From positions 14,688,499 to 14,752,498 of the forward strand of contig NC_060956.1 in NCBI RefSeq assembly GCF_910589235.1: a stretch of DNA of 64,000 bases, in the 5' to 3' direction. Of the stretch, positions 26,801 through 37,900 are shown in pieces (position 1 is the first letter of the stretch; every line of letters begins with the position of its first letter). The DNA is from Vespa crabro. Lineage: Eukaryota; Arthropoda; Insecta; Hymenoptera; Vespidae. The position numbers were made by a program, and so were the translations under genes. Under the pieces are notes generated by a model that was not told the DNA's origin, did no database searches, and saw only the letters and a program-made list of their open reading frames with translations.

Positions 26801-27900
26801 CATTCAACCATTTATATCTACGGAGTCGATAAACTTCAAGGATGCTGTGGCTAACAGGCTCTTGATCTCGGAAAGAGGCAGCGATCCAAGGATTCCAGCT
26901 TTGACCAGGCATATTCTCTTAATTTTAATTACTGATAAAAAATCTGTGTCTTTTATTCGCTTATTTTTAATTTTTTTTATTTTTTCTTTTTAGATACAAG
27001 CAGAGCAACAGCGCTGGTGTTTTGGATATTACTAATAACAAAACTTTACCATGGCTTCAAGCGAAATTAGAAAGTTTAATTACGAAGTACCATGTTGATT
27101 CCTTCTACCTTGATCTAGGCACCGCACAAGACATGCCGCATTATTATAAATGCGAGCAAGCTTTAACAAATCCCGATCATTATAAAACGATCTTCACTAA
27201 ATCGATTTTAGGATTAATTCCAGTGATCGGTGTCTCTAGTGCTATATCTAGACCCAGGGCACCGGTCTTCGTATCTCTACCACCTTTCTCTTCCTCTTGG
27301 AAGGCTATCAAAACTGTAATACCAACCGTTCTGAGTTATGGAATGATCGGTTATCCGTTTATAATGCCAGGTGCTGTAGGTGGTGATGTAGCTTTACCTA
27401 TGTCTGACGATAACCCTGACAATGATTTTGAGGTCAATCTCCCAGACAAAGAACTATACGTTAGATGGCTCCAATTGTCTACCTTCTTACCTGTTATACG
27501 TTTCACACATTTACCCAGTAAATATTCTGATGATTCGGTTTTAGAAATAGCGAAGAGGTTAACGACATTGAGACAAAAAACGGTGACGCCGTTATTAAAA
27601 AAATATGCGAATGAAACTTTAGACACAGGCTTGCCGATTATTAGACCTCTTTGGATGTTGGATCCAGCTGATCCAGCTTGTCACGTAGTTGTTGATGAAT
27701 TTTCCGTAGGTGAAGAATTGATCGTAGCACCTATACTCTATTCGGGTAGTAGACAGAGAGAAGTGTATCTACCTGCTGGTGTTTGGAGAGATGGTATAGA
27801 TGGTAGTCTTAGAAAGGGATCGAGATGGATTCATAATTACAGAGTAGCTGAAGATAAAGTGGCCTATTTCGTTAAGATGCCGGACAATACCAGGTTCTAA
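11019..27900 (+). CDS. Type II membrane GH31 glycosidase, MYORG/KIAA1161-like (long isoform)
   Basis: Exons: 11019-11063, 13429-13691, 14502-14972, 15093-15190, 19905-20119, 23131-23264, 25280-25501, 25588-25698, 25913-26908, 26994-27900. Every junction keeps phase, giving 1,153 residues. Residues 1-364 (first five exons) are low-complexity, charged and unrecognised. The next two exons are Ser-rich. Exon 8 carries one transmembrane helix (SFVGILFLCVVFLVGFAHIY), so the catalytic part is lumenal. The last two exons are the GH31 barrel: STESINFKDAVANRL, then VDSFYLDLGTAQDMPHYY, whose Asp fits the catalytic nucleophile, then SLPPFSSSWK and GYPFIMPGAVGGD. Human MYORG is an ER/secretory-pathway alpha-galactosidase; activity here is not assured, because the residue expected to be acid/base Asp appears to be Gly. 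The intron at 26909 uses a GC donor. The first exon has an in-frame upstream stop. An alternative end is the stop at 14998 if the intron at 14973 is not removed. The catalytic core is firm; the 5' exons rest on phase and splice sites only. Confidence 0.8.
12036..12083. repeat. (TA)n microsatellite
   Basis: Uninterrupted TA in the first intron of the glycosidase long isoform. Confidence 0.9.
12588..13035. repeat. Diverged tandem duplication, about 256 bp offset
   Basis: Copy 1 starts at 12588 (TAGGAAAATCAGTAACTTG) and copy 2 at 12847 (the same 19 bases). Both continue with ATAAATCAAAAA, AAAAATTAcTGAAgTT, GAATATAcaTATGATTtGAA, GGACAGTtGAGTTAA and a later ATTAAyrTTATyATrrrTrr stretch. No coding content. 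Confidence 0.7.
13828..14216. mobile_element. Mariner-like MITE, copy 1
   Basis: The left end reads CATAAGTAATGTTGGAATTT followed by TCATTATTTTATATTTAATAA. The reverse complement of the right end reads AATAAGTATGTAATATCGGA then ATTTTCAGTATTTTGTATTT. The element is bounded by TA on both sides (13826-13827, 14217-14218), the mariner target. Its ends match the other two copies in this gene. It is about 389 bp with no transposase. Confidence 0.55.
15210..15215 (-). terminator. Candidate poly(A) signal for NME5
   Basis: AATAAA on the minus strand 57 nt past the NME5 stop. It lies only about 20 bp from the host-gene donor at 15191, so the two transcripts barely avoid sharing exon sequence. Confidence 0.5.
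15272..19064 (-). CDS. Nme5: NME5: nucleoside diphosphate kinase homologue with DPY-30 tail
   Basis: Minus-strand exons: 19064-18816, 16731-16342, 15922-15784, 15722-15634, 15382-15272, all phase-consistent, giving 325 residues. The NDPK domain runs from about residue 127 (TLAIIKPEAM) to 259. It includes GPMK at an exon end, then ARLYFPDSVRAKYG and NAVHGS, with the active-site-type His near residue 241, and KEIHFFFPE. A DPY-30 dimerisation segment follows (VIEPLLMGESLVEYLW, then KPADPLLWLAHWLILNNPNK). NDPK plus DPY-30 is the NME5 arrangement, a radial-spoke/ciliary protein in animals, expected in sperm flagella and sensory cilia of an insect. The 126-residue N-terminal extension (first exon Cys/Ser-rich, then an acidic NEEEEEP run) is much longer than I expect for the family. 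The first exon is chosen for its ATG, its strong donor (TTG|GTAAGA) and phase 0; it is the least certain part. The gene sits wholly inside a glycosidase intron. Confidence 0.88.
17924..18363. repeat. Interrupted (TA)n array with periodic ACAATA spacers
   Basis: About 440 bp of TA runs of variable length punctuated about twenty times by a single ACAATA interruption. It lies in the NME5 first intron. It yields long Tyr/Ile frames on the minus strand that are not genes. Confidence 0.95.
18428..18492. repeat. (TA)n microsatellite
   Basis: TA dinucleotides with one TG interruption. Confidence 0.9.
18623..18736. mobile_element. Mariner-like MITE, copy 2 (short)
   Basis: The left end is TTAGATTGGATTGATCAATA then AGT. 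The reverse complement of the right end is CTGGGTTGGTCGATAAGTAA then TTTTGAAATTTTCA. Both are flanked by TA (18621-18622, 18737-18738). At 114 bp it is little more than two terminal repeats. It lies in the NME5 first intron about 80 bp below the exon-1 donor. Confidence 0.55.
20958..20967 (+). promoter_or_regulatory. Candidate TATA box (TATATATAAA) for the middle glycosidase promoter
   Basis: It is followed by less AT-biased sequence and then by the alternative first exon whose ATG is at 21238. That would give a 5' UTR of about 250 nt. TATA-like strings are common in this AT-rich DNA, so support is positional. Confidence 0.3.
21238..21381 (+). CDS. Alternative first coding exon of the glycosidase (837-residue isoform)
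   Basis: An ATG at 21238 opens 48 codons ending phase 0 at a donor (GAG|GTGGGT). It joins in frame to the exon at 23131, exactly as the upstream exon ending at 20119 does, so the two are interchangeable. The peptide is cytoplasmic by topology and carries KQPLLISM, which resembles a dileucine endosomal/lysosomal sorting signal, although the acidic residue usual four before the Leu pair is not clear. It is a well-formed coding exon in an otherwise AT-rich intron. Confidence 0.55.
21458..21616. repeat. 21-bp perfect inverted repeat flanking about 117 bp
   Basis: The sequence at 21458-21478 (AAAAATCAATTATTCTTTAT preceded by T) is the exact reverse complement of 21596-21616. AAAGTTTC also occurs beside both arms. 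This is either a foldback element or the core of a degraded transposon, directly downstream of the alternative exon. Confidence 0.7.
22532..22592. repeat. Compound (GT)n(GA)n microsatellite
   Basis: About 13 GT units pass directly into about 15 GA units. Frames across it on the minus strand are artefacts. Confidence 0.95.
23040..23093. repeat. (TA)n microsatellite
   Basis: A TA run about 40 bp before the splice acceptor of the exon at 23131. Length changes here would alter branch-point spacing. Confidence 0.9.
23752..23810. repeat. (TA)n microsatellite
   Basis: Uninterrupted TA run in a glycosidase intron. Confidence 0.9.
24574..24617 (+). CDS. Third alternative first coding exon of the glycosidase (759-residue isoform)
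   Basis: Two adjacent ATGs in an excellent insect start context (ATCAAAATGATG) open 14 codons plus two bases (MMPRYDVGSAISLQ) ending at donor AG|GTACAG. Phase 2 fits the exon at 25280. The 759-residue product (short cytoplasmic tail, one membrane helix at about 93-112, GH31 domain) is close in length to vertebrate MYORG, so this is probably the principal form. Sequence from about 24050 upstream is less AT-rich and would hold its promoter/5' UTR. Confidence 0.6.
24664..25218. mobile_element. Mariner-like MITE, copy 3, with internal tandem repeats
   Basis: The left end is TTTGGTTAGTTGATAAGTAA then TTTCGGGATTTTTAATATTT. The reverse complement of the right end is TTGAATTGGTCAGTAAGTAA then TTTCACAATTTTTTGGAT. 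It is flanked by TA at 24662-24663 and 25219-25220. Inside are about three diverged tandem units of 100-120 bp sharing ATTTTATTATATT, GTTATGGTATTgAAATAATTTG and AATCTAAATAAATyATATTA. There is no transposase frame. It sits between the third first exon and the next common exon. Confidence 0.7.
26909..26993 (+). other. 85-nt GC-AG intron inside the GH31 domain
   Basis: The protein reads smoothly across ACCAG|GC...TTTTTAG|ATAC (ALTR then YKQSNSAG), but the donor is GC rather than GT. No usable GT donor lies nearby: continuing the frame runs into an intron-like hydrophobic sequence and a stop at 26991. Confidence 0.75.
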
Positions 27901-27984
27901 AGTCGATTCAAATCGATTCCAAAAAATTATCATTACTACATCGTCCGAAATATGAATGAAGTTATTGTAAATCGATTGATATTT

Positions 27985-27999
27985 AATAAACATAATAAA
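27985..27999 (+). terminator. Glycosidase poly(A) signals
   Basis: Two AATAAA hexamers (27985-27990 and 27994-27999) follow the stop by about 85 nt. A GT/T-rich downstream element (TTGTTTTGTTCTTTTTTT) comes next. Confidence 0.75.
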
Positions 28000-28279
28000 T
28001 CGTTTTCCGTTTTTACTCTTGTTTTGTTCTTTTTTTCCTTTCTTTAAATTCTCAAGCATCACATAAAAAGTGTTCTTTTTTGTTTACCTCAATTTACATT
28101 AAAAACTTACCTCCTTTTTTTTCTTACATTGGGATTTTATTTTTTTTTTTCTAAAGTATTGTATATAGTTTTTTATTTTTTAAATTTGTTTTTTATTTAT
28201 CTCTGTATTTTATTATTTATTCTCTCATAAATACACTTTTCTCTGGCATTATTTAAATAGTATTTTAATCATAGTTTCG

Positions 28280-28283
<4 letters not shown>

Positions 28284-28372
<89 letters not shown>
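28284..28372. repeat. (TA)n microsatellite
   Basis: About 88 bp of uninterrupted TA, about 300 bp past the glycosidase poly(A) signals. Confidence 0.95.
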
Positions 28373-28375
<3 letters not shown>

Positions 28376-30473
28376 CTAGGCCGTTAGGGTAAATCGACTA
28401 TTTTGGACGATTACACATATTCGTGTGTAAATAGAGTAAATCTAGCGAAAGAGAGGGAAGAGAAACCAGAAAAGAAAAAAAAAAGAAAGAAAAGAATGAA
28501 ATATAAATTAACCATTTTGTTGTGGACGCATGTGAGAAGTGACGGGGAGATACGCTCTCTATAAGGTATAGTGTATATTTATTATATTATTATTTGTATC
28601 ATATAGCATAACATTGTTATTTCTATAATAATAATAATAATCATAGCACCATGAACACTCCACAGTAAGTTTATTATTTTTTTTTGTTTTGTTTTGTTTT
28701 GTTTATTTATTTTTTAGCTTTCTTCATCTTAATTCTTTTATGTTCCTTGGTATTTTTTTTCTTTTACTTTACTTATTTGCTTTTAAATTTGGTTTATTTG
28801 AAAGAAAAAAAATCAAATGAAATAAAATAAATAAAACGCGATGCGCCGATGCGCTTCGAGGGGTGAGAACTGCGACCTTATAAAATGGCGAAGAAAACGT
28901 TGTCGTATATAACACTGTCTAGGCATTACACATTCATAACAATAAACCTTTCGATTGAATGACTAGATGATATTTTTTTTTACTTTTTTTATTTTTTTTT
29001 TTACGTTTAGGAAACGAGATTTCTTGACTAGAGTCCGTATTAGAAATTTATTAATTTCATATTACGCGAAGCGTTTTGTTTTTCCTTCTTATTCCCATTT
29101 CCTCTCTCTTTCTCCCTCTTTCTCCCTCTTTTTCTTTCTTGCTTTCGATGAATCGATTCCAAGTTTCAATCAATATTTTCGAAAAACAAAAAAGAGTATC
29201 CACGCCAATAATTGTGAATTCTCACCCCCACTTTACCCTTTACGAGGATCAAAATTTAGAAACTCGCATAGGAGTTGAAGCTCACGTTTTTTCACGTATT
29301 TTCCCTTTCTTTTTTTTCACTTCTTCTTCTTCTTTTCTTCTTTTTCTTTTTTTTCTTTCTTTTTCTTCTTTTTTTTTCGAAATCTGCTTCGCTATTTCCG
29401 TTTTTCTGTTTTACTTCGCTGTCATATATATATATATATATATATATCCTTTCTCCCATCGTACTTCAATCTAAATTGTTCTTAGTGAAAGCTCATTCCT
29501 AGAATTTATTTTTTTTCTCTCTCCACGTTATTAATGCTTAATTATTTAATTATCTCTCTTTTTACTTTGACATTAAATTCCATTTGCTCTCTCCTTCTTC
29601 TCTTTCTTTAACTGTTCTCTTTCTCTCTCTCTCTCTCTCTGTCACTTTCTCTTTCCCTCTCTTCCTCTCTCTCTTTTTCTCTAATCATTCTTTCATTATC
29701 GCGCTCATTTATTTTGTTATACTTTGTTTTTTGTTAAATTTAATTTTATAATTTCAACATCCTACCTAGATACATAGCTGGTCGTTATTACTCGTCAATA
29801 AATAATACATAAATACATAGGTACATACTTCATCGTCATCACCTCTCTTTTACTATTCTTTATCTTTCTTTCTACATCCTTTTTTTTCCTTCTACCGTTC
29901 CATCCATCTTATCCCAAATTTCTATAGACACTTTCGAGTCCTTACATATGAACATATGTACGTATTAAAAAAGGCTTTGACTCGCACTGTGAAAGAGAAC
30001 GATGATGATGATGATGATGATGATGACACGCTCTAGCATTAAATGGTAGACAATAATGTTTATCAGTTAGCAGTAGTAGCGACGATGATTGTAATAATAA
30101 CATAATAAGTATGACGTTTATGATAATAGTACAATAATAGTAATAATAATAATTATAGTATTAATATTAATCATAATAATATAATAATAACGATAATAAT
30201 ATTAATAGTAAATAGTCATATCTCAGTAACAGTTATTATCGATTTCGTTCTCTCACAATTCTCGTTATCTTTCGATTCAATTAGATATCTAATCTAATTA
30301 ACCATTCACTTTGCAGAAGACACATTAAACTTCCCCACCTTTCCAAGTTTTTTGTCGTTCCTTAATAATTCACGTGCTTGACGACAAAACGTGATTGACA
30401 GATATTTTTATAGCAGTCGAGGAACAGAGAAATAAATAATTCGTGAATAAATAAATAAATTATAGGCACAGAG

Positions 30474-30586
30474 AGATAGAGATAGAGATAGAGATAGAGA
30501 TAGAGAGAGAGAGAAAGAAAGAGAGAGAAAGAGGAAGAGGAAGAGAGAGAGAGAGAGAGAGAGAGAAACAGAGAGAGAGAGAGAGA

Positions 30587-30628
<42 letters not shown>

Positions 30629-30630
30629 AA
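30474..30630. repeat. (GA)n / (GATA) compound microsatellite
   Basis: GATAGA units pass into interrupted GA dinucleotides over about 155 bp. Purines sit on the plus strand, against the local pyrimidine bias. Confidence 0.95.
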
Positions 30631-30769
30631 TAAGTAAGAACGATCGACGGTGTGGTGAAAAAGTTCATTGGAGATGTTCTTCTCTCATCTCTTTTTTCTT
30701 TTTTTCATCTTTTTCTTTTTTCTCCTCGCTGACCGTCGTATATCGTCGTACGAAAGAAAATTGTATAAG

Positions 30770-30914
<145 letters not shown>

Positions 30915-31696
30915 TGGGCGGTAAAAAACTTACGTACTATCTATAAGACCTAGATCCGAAGATCTAAGACTTTTCTCTTTTGCACCGGATCCTCTTTTGC
31001 ATCTTTTGTTTGGCCATCGAGAGATGGCTTTTTCGTTTTCTTCTTTCTTTGTCTTTCTTTTTTTTTAGGCGAGAGCGCATGAATATCGAGCATTTCTATG
31101 TTCTTATGCCGAGTACGTTAGAGTTCACATGAACTCTCACGATTAATTTCAGTTTTACGAGTCTGTTTCTGATCCAATTGGACCAATTGCACAGCTGCTG
31201 AGATAAAACATGAAAATTTCATGATCAGGACGATATCAAGATCCTTATGACATTTATATCTCGTGCCGAAAAGTTTTGTTACACATCGTTGATCCACACT
31301 TCTTTGTGTATGTGTGTACGTGCGTGTATGTATGTATGTTCACGTTCGGAAATTCATTCATTCCTTTATCTTCATTTTGGTGATTTTCTTTATTTCTTTT
31401 CTTTTCTTTGCTTCTTTTCCTATTCTATCTATCGTAACTTCATTTTATCGAGGCTAGGATACATAGACTCTTGTGAGATTCGGATCAGACATTAAGAATC
31501 GTTGAAAAATATCTGATCTATACTCAAAGTTTTTCAATCGAAAACTCAATCTTGTTTCATTTGTGTTCAAAATTTCATTGTCCAATCAAGCTCAATGACG
31601 AAGCGCTTGGATACAAGGATTTAATATAAAAGAAGAAACGAAGATAATTTTCTTCTCGTTTCTTCGTTCGTTCATTCTTTTTTGCTTGCTTTTCTA

Positions 31697-31725
31697 TACT
31701 TTATATACATATATATATATATACA

Positions 31726-31761
<36 letters not shown>

Positions 31762-31805
31762 TGTATGTATGTATGTATGTATGTTTGTATATATGTATAT
31801 ATGTA
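31697..31805. repeat. (TA)n(GTAT)n compound microsatellite
   Basis: A TA run leads into about 15 GTAT tetranucleotides and ends in mixed ATATGTAT. Confidence 0.9.
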
Positions 31806-32600
31806 TGCATATACGAGGTTAGGCGTATCCCCATCTAAAACAGCTTTCTTTGTTTCTGTATTACAGAACAACAATTAAACTTATCATACCAATAGGTATA
31901 ATATTATATATATATATATCTATCATGTAATATACATATACATATATTGATGTTTTTTAACGCAATAAGCGAAAGTAGGATGTACAAAGAGGCCTATCGT
32001 TTTAAACGTGTAAAAATTTCTTATCTTTTGTTTATTCTTAGAATTTCTTTGATTATGAAATTTTTCGAATGGTTTGCAAATACTTTCAAGGTTTTTCTCT
32101 TTTCTCTCTTTTACCCAGATCTTCATTTATATTCTTTTCTTCTTAACGTGTCTTTTCTATATGCAACATCATCAAACACATCTAAACCATCATCATCATT
32201 ATCACCATCGTTCGTCGATCGTCTTTTCCCCATATTTTGAAAAAAAAAAATAATGTCATTGGTTCCCTCTGATATTATTTTTTCTCATCCCTTTCTCTCC
32301 ATTGGATCTTTTCGGCACCTTTTCTTTTTTTAATTCTTTCTTCCTTTTTTCTTTTCTTTCATTTTCTTTTATATTGAATATTTATTTTTAATAGAATGCA
32401 ATAATTCTAGCTGTCAAAGGAGTAAGTACAAAAAGTATAATTTTTCGATTTTTTCTCTCCCTTTTTCTCCTCTTTTCTTTCTTATTCTCTTTTCCTTTTA
32501 TTTTTCTATCTCGGATTAATTCGGACGATAAATACAATCAAAAGACAAGATTTTTCACTCTCTTCGAATCACTAGCAAAGCATAAAGCAATATATTCCTT

Positions 32601-32649
<49 letters not shown>

Positions 32650-33072
32650 TATGTTAGTTTTTTTTTTATGTTTTTGGTTTTCCCTCTCTTTCCTTTTTTT
32701 TATTTTTCATTCCTAAAACTGAATAATGTATCCAAGAGACGCCGCATTCTGAAAAAAAAAGACAAAAGGAAAAAAACAGAACATAGACCGAGGGATTGTT
32801 TGTGTGGAGAGAGAGCTTAGTGAAGCTTAAGCTTAGAGTTTGGCTCTCGTAAATAGTTTGTCAGCCTCGTGAATGAATCAAAATCATGAACCTTTTTTTC
32901 CTTCTCGACCGTGGCTTAGTTTTAATTTCGTTTCATCTTCTTAAGATTGAGTAAAGTTATCGCTAATAAGGTCCCCTAATAAGGTGACCCTAAACCGAGA
33001 GAACGAGAAACGATGCTGATTTTTTTGTTCTTTGTTTTTTTCATAATATAACTTAAGTTACTCGTTCCCTCT

Positions 33073-33114
<42 letters not shown>

Positions 33115-33480
33115 TTTTTATTTTTATTTATGTTCTATTTATTTATCGAACGTGGACTATCTTGGTTAATTCGTTTTCATTATTTGGATGGATGTATCGC
33201 GAGTAATCGGTATCGTAACGCATCGCCACAAACGCTATGTAGTTTTCTTTTTTCTGTTTCTGTTGAGAGAAAAAAAAATAAGTATTTTGATTCTTTTTTT
33301 CTTTTTTTCTTTTTTATTATTATTAGTATTTTCTTTTGTCTTCAAAGAAAGAGAGAAGAAAGTGATTAAAAAAAGAAGAAAGAAAGAATACGAAACACCC
33401 TGCCTACCGTAGATCGGCTTTGCCTTTATGATTTTTATTATTTTGTCTTTCTCTCTTTCTCCTTGATAATACCTTGACCT

Positions 33481-33515
<35 letters not shown>

Positions 33516-33980
33516 GTTTTTATTTCTTTCAATGGTGCATTCGACCTAAAATTAGTATCCGTCGAAGCAGTTTCTATATTATTCTCATAATACGAGACCA
33601 AGTCCAGGAATGCGTATCACTAGTTTCTATTCTACGATATAGAAACACGACACACAGATTAATTTCTTAATTTTTTGTAGGTAGCTTCTGGATTCTTGTT
33701 AGTTTACTTCGTTTTTTCCTTTTCTTCTTTTTTCTTTTTTTTTTATTTTTGTTGTTACCTACGCACGAATAAGACATTTATGATTAAGTTATATCGGTAT
33801 AGACGATGTTTAGAAGAAGGGATCGCGATAAATGCCTTCAATGGATCCCTTCTTATCAATTATTTCGAGGTCGACAACAATTACACGTTCGACACGTTGT
33901 CCTTTCATATTTTTTTTCTTCTTCTGCTTCTTCTTTTTATTCGAAGTACTCTCTACCTTTGTAATAACCATTAAGAATAA

Positions 33981-33986
33981 TTTATT
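33981..33986 (-). terminator. Candidate proximal poly(A) signal for futsch
   Basis: This is the first AATAAA on the minus strand after the futsch stop at 34914 that I could find, giving a 3' UTR of about 0.9 kb. Longer neuronal 3' UTRs are possible. Confidence 0.35.
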
Positions 33987-34584
33987 TTCGTGATATTATA
34001 AAGGTACTCTTTCGATCTCGTTTTGTTGGCAAGGAGCGGGCGGGGACGAGTTATGATATATTTTCTCATTCTCTGATTTAAGACTGACTTGTAGATAACG
34101 TTCTTTGGGGCTTTGACGTTCGACTACGGAATAAGGTCGCACTTGGGAATTTGAATATCCTAGTCAATTTGTTGGGTATCTAACGTACTAATCCCAAATC
34201 ACAGTATTACACGATGATCTTTTCGCGATTGAACTTATCCATTTATCTATTAATGCTCTTTTTTTGTAATAATCGAATAGCTCGGTGCCTTTCACTAGTC
34301 CTTGGCAGAATATTTTTACGGTACACACGAACGTCCTCGGCAAACGTCGAAACGTTCGCGGTCAGAAATTGCGTAAGACAAAGATAAGTAAGATTATGTA
34401 CGTGCGTATATGCATCTATGTATTTTCTAATGAGCTTTTATATGTATATGTGTAAGATGTATAAATGGCGCTTTTCCAGCGCAAGAAAGATTGAATAAGA
34501 TATTTGTCAAGATATTTATAGTACTTTCTTAAAAACTTAACTATTTAATGAAAATAATTTGATATTAATAATTTTAATATCAAA

Positions 34585-34608
34585 CGAGAGAGAGATAGAG
34601 AGAGTGAA

Positions 34609-34645
<37 letters not shown>

Positions 34646-34648
34646 AAA
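34585..34648. repeat. (GA)n microsatellite in the probable futsch 3' UTR
   Basis: Interrupted GA on the plus strand, that is CU-rich in the futsch transcript. Confidence 0.85.
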
Positions 34649-34913
34649 AGAGAGAAATGTATCTGGTAAAAGCTACAATTGCGAAAAGATCTCGAGCACA
34701 TCTTCCTCGGGATGCCGGGGAGAAGATTGGAGGAATCGCGATACGGGACACACGCAAAAGGAAGACAAATAGTCAACCTTCTTCTTCTTTTTCTTCGGAT
34801 TCTTTTCTATTTTCGATGGCGGGAATAGCACCGGATTTTGACTAGAGGATTTTTAGCGTTTATCCGGTAGCCGCTCAGAACTCGACTATTACGGCTGAGC
34901 AGGCTGCCATTCC

Positions 34914-37900
34914 CTAGAATTCGAGCCTGTAGGCGCTGCAGCTCGTCTCATGATCTTGAAGATTGATCGTGCATCGTGAGGCCGAAGGTGATAGATCTAT
35001 ATGATTAGCAGCCAAGGCTTCTTCGTTATCGGCAACCCAATAACCCAAAGTGTCGGTGTCATAAGTTGGAATCATTGTTACCTCTGAATAAAAATAAAAA
35101 TAATAATAAAAAAATTGATGTTTAATTGTATACTTTTTGTTTAATATAAATCAATATTGATAATTTATTTCGAAACTTACCGAGATCTTTGTCTTCCCAA
35201 GTCTTTTTAGCCTCTAACAAGGCATCGTAAACTTCACGGCTTGGTTCCGTGCCACTGAAGACGTAATATCTCGCACGAATTCTCTTAAAAAATTCCAAGG
35301 ACGTATAATAAGAATTACCATGATGAGGAACATAAGTAAGATCCATGTAAACCGGTTGAACCTTGTTCTTAGAATCTTTCATTTTCTTCTCGTTTTTCCC
35401 AGGACTCTCGGAACGTTTTTTATTTTTGAGATTCTCCGAAAGAACTTTCTTGGCTTGTTTTCTGTCTTTTTTCGGTGTACCGGGTGCTCCTTTATTAGAA
35501 ATCTCTGTGGTTACCGGTGCTGGGGAAGGTAATCTCAAAGGTTCACCCCAGTTGCTGGTTACGTCGAAATTAAGATTATCCGATGAGAATTCGTTTGAAG
35601 GTTGCGTTGGATTTTTAAGATTGAACTTTCTTGGTGGTTTCGGTGAAGGTAAACCTAAAGGTGTTCCCCATCCTTCCAATGGGTCTTTCTTTGAATCTTT
35701 TTTGCTTTCAGAACTCTCGCCGGCCAATGAAGATGACGAATGATCGCTCTTCATCGATTCGTGAGTTAATTCTTGACGAAGACTTCCATTGGTATATCTA
35801 GGTGCTATGGTGCTACCGAAATCAGCTGATTCTTTTAATTCCTTCCGTTCCATTAAAGCTTTTTCAAAATCTAGATCAGCTTCGTCAACATATTTTTTAG
35901 TATCATGTTTCTCTCCGTAACCACCAGCATACTCTTTCTCAACGGTAAATTTCTTGAAAGTGAAGTCACCTGGAATGGAAATGGGATCACTGCTCTTGTG
36001 CAAACCACTTTCTTGGAACGTCTTCATCGCCGGAGGTACAGCTGGTAATTCGCCATAAAAGCTACTGCTCATGGCCGCAGCAGAAAATTCGATGGGTTTG
36101 TGCGTTTCTTCTTCCTTCTCCGAAGAACTCTCGTACTGTTTCGATTGTGGAGAATAACCGCGTTGTGATGTCGAAGAAAGAGGAGAACTAGGTGGTTCGT
36201 CGTCGGAATAAGTCATTCGTCTTTCTTCGCTGCTACCAAGGACATGAGTTGAGGCTTTGGTATGAATACTGCTCTGATCACTACGAGGACTGGCTGGTCT
36301 TATATTGTCCTTGTCACTGCTGACATCGGAACTGACACTCCCTATTCGTTGTAACTCCGTTGAACCTTTTATGCTACCAATTGCACTACTGGAATAAAAT
36401 TTTGTAATAAGAATAAATAATAATGAATTATAAATCGTTCATTAAAAAATTAAGAACAAAAATATTTTGTTTTATGATCAAAAAGGTACTTCGACTACTA
36501 TACTTGACTACTTAGGTATATCATTGAAAAAATAGATTAGAAAATAAAAGACTTGATTTACCTGATCGCCATTTCTGCAGTATCCTTGGTTGGCAAACGA
36601 TCATCAACCTTAACATCAGTTTTCTCAGCCAAAATTATCGTTTCACCTTTCTCATTGGTAGCCTCCGTAACTTCTTTAGTAGTTGTAATGATCTCACCAT
36701 CGTCTGACATAGTTCTGGTCGTGGTAATGATCGTTCGAATTACTTCGCCTGATCTAAATCCTTCAGGCGTCGCGGTCGTCGATCGACCTTCTGATCTTCT
36801 ATCAGGTGTGGACCTTCCAGATACAAGTGGTTGTACTGCTGCACCGTCCCTAACCAATGGAGAAACTGGAATATCCGGAGTTGATTTGCCAGTAGAGCCA
36901 CTATAAACGATGTCCTTTGGCAAGGATATATCCGGTGAGGATTTTCCTGAATAACTTTTCTCGTCTGATACCAAATCACGTACCGATGGTGATACCGAAT
37001 GTTCTAATTTTCCAACCTTTTCCAAATGATCTTTACCGATGATATCCGACTTCTCTTCAAATTTCGAATCAGGAGTCGATTTACCAGAATCATAGAAAGT
37101 TTTTACATCTGGTGTCGATGTACCAGATGTTGACGTCATCGTAGTTATTGTTTCCTTGATAACCTTCTCCATTTTCGATCCTTCAGTAGTTTTCGTCTCA
37201 GTCGTTGTGACTTTACCAGTCTTTTCACTAATAGTAGAGTCAATGAGTTTCTCTAAGAGTTCTTCGCTATCAACAGTATCGCTACTTTCTTTCACGTCTT
37301 TCTTTGTTGTAACTTTGCCATCAGGCTCAGTAATCGTCGTAACTGTTGTTACGATTCTTTTAACCTCGGCACTCTTCGAAACTTCTGGCGTACTATCTCG
37401 ACTGATTACTTTATAGGTAGCACCTAAACTAGATGTATCCATCTTCTCTAATGTACCTTCATGTGATATCGTGTACGTGTAAAGTTCTGGTTTTTCCAGA
37501 TCGGAAGTAGATATTTTTGATGTTGGAAGTTCCTCTGTAACGATCGTTCTCGTGGTCTTTGTTGTTATTGTTTCAACTGATTCTGGCGTTTCCTCTCTAC
37601 TGATTACTCTTTTCACGATCTCGTGATCCTGGAAATCAGACATTTTCTCTTCTGGAATAATGATTTCTCTCTTGATCACTTTGGTAATTACTTCAGGTTC
37701 GTCTTCCTCGATTATTTCTCGTTTCACTATCTTGGTTATAATTTCTGACTCACTTTCATCTTCGATCACATCACGTTTCACGATCTTCGTCGTTATTCGA
37801 GATTCAGTTTGGTCTACCGTTTCTTTCTTTAACGTTTCATCGATACTTTCTGGTTCTTCTTGCTCGATTATTTCTCTTTTTTTAATTACTTTCGTTACGA

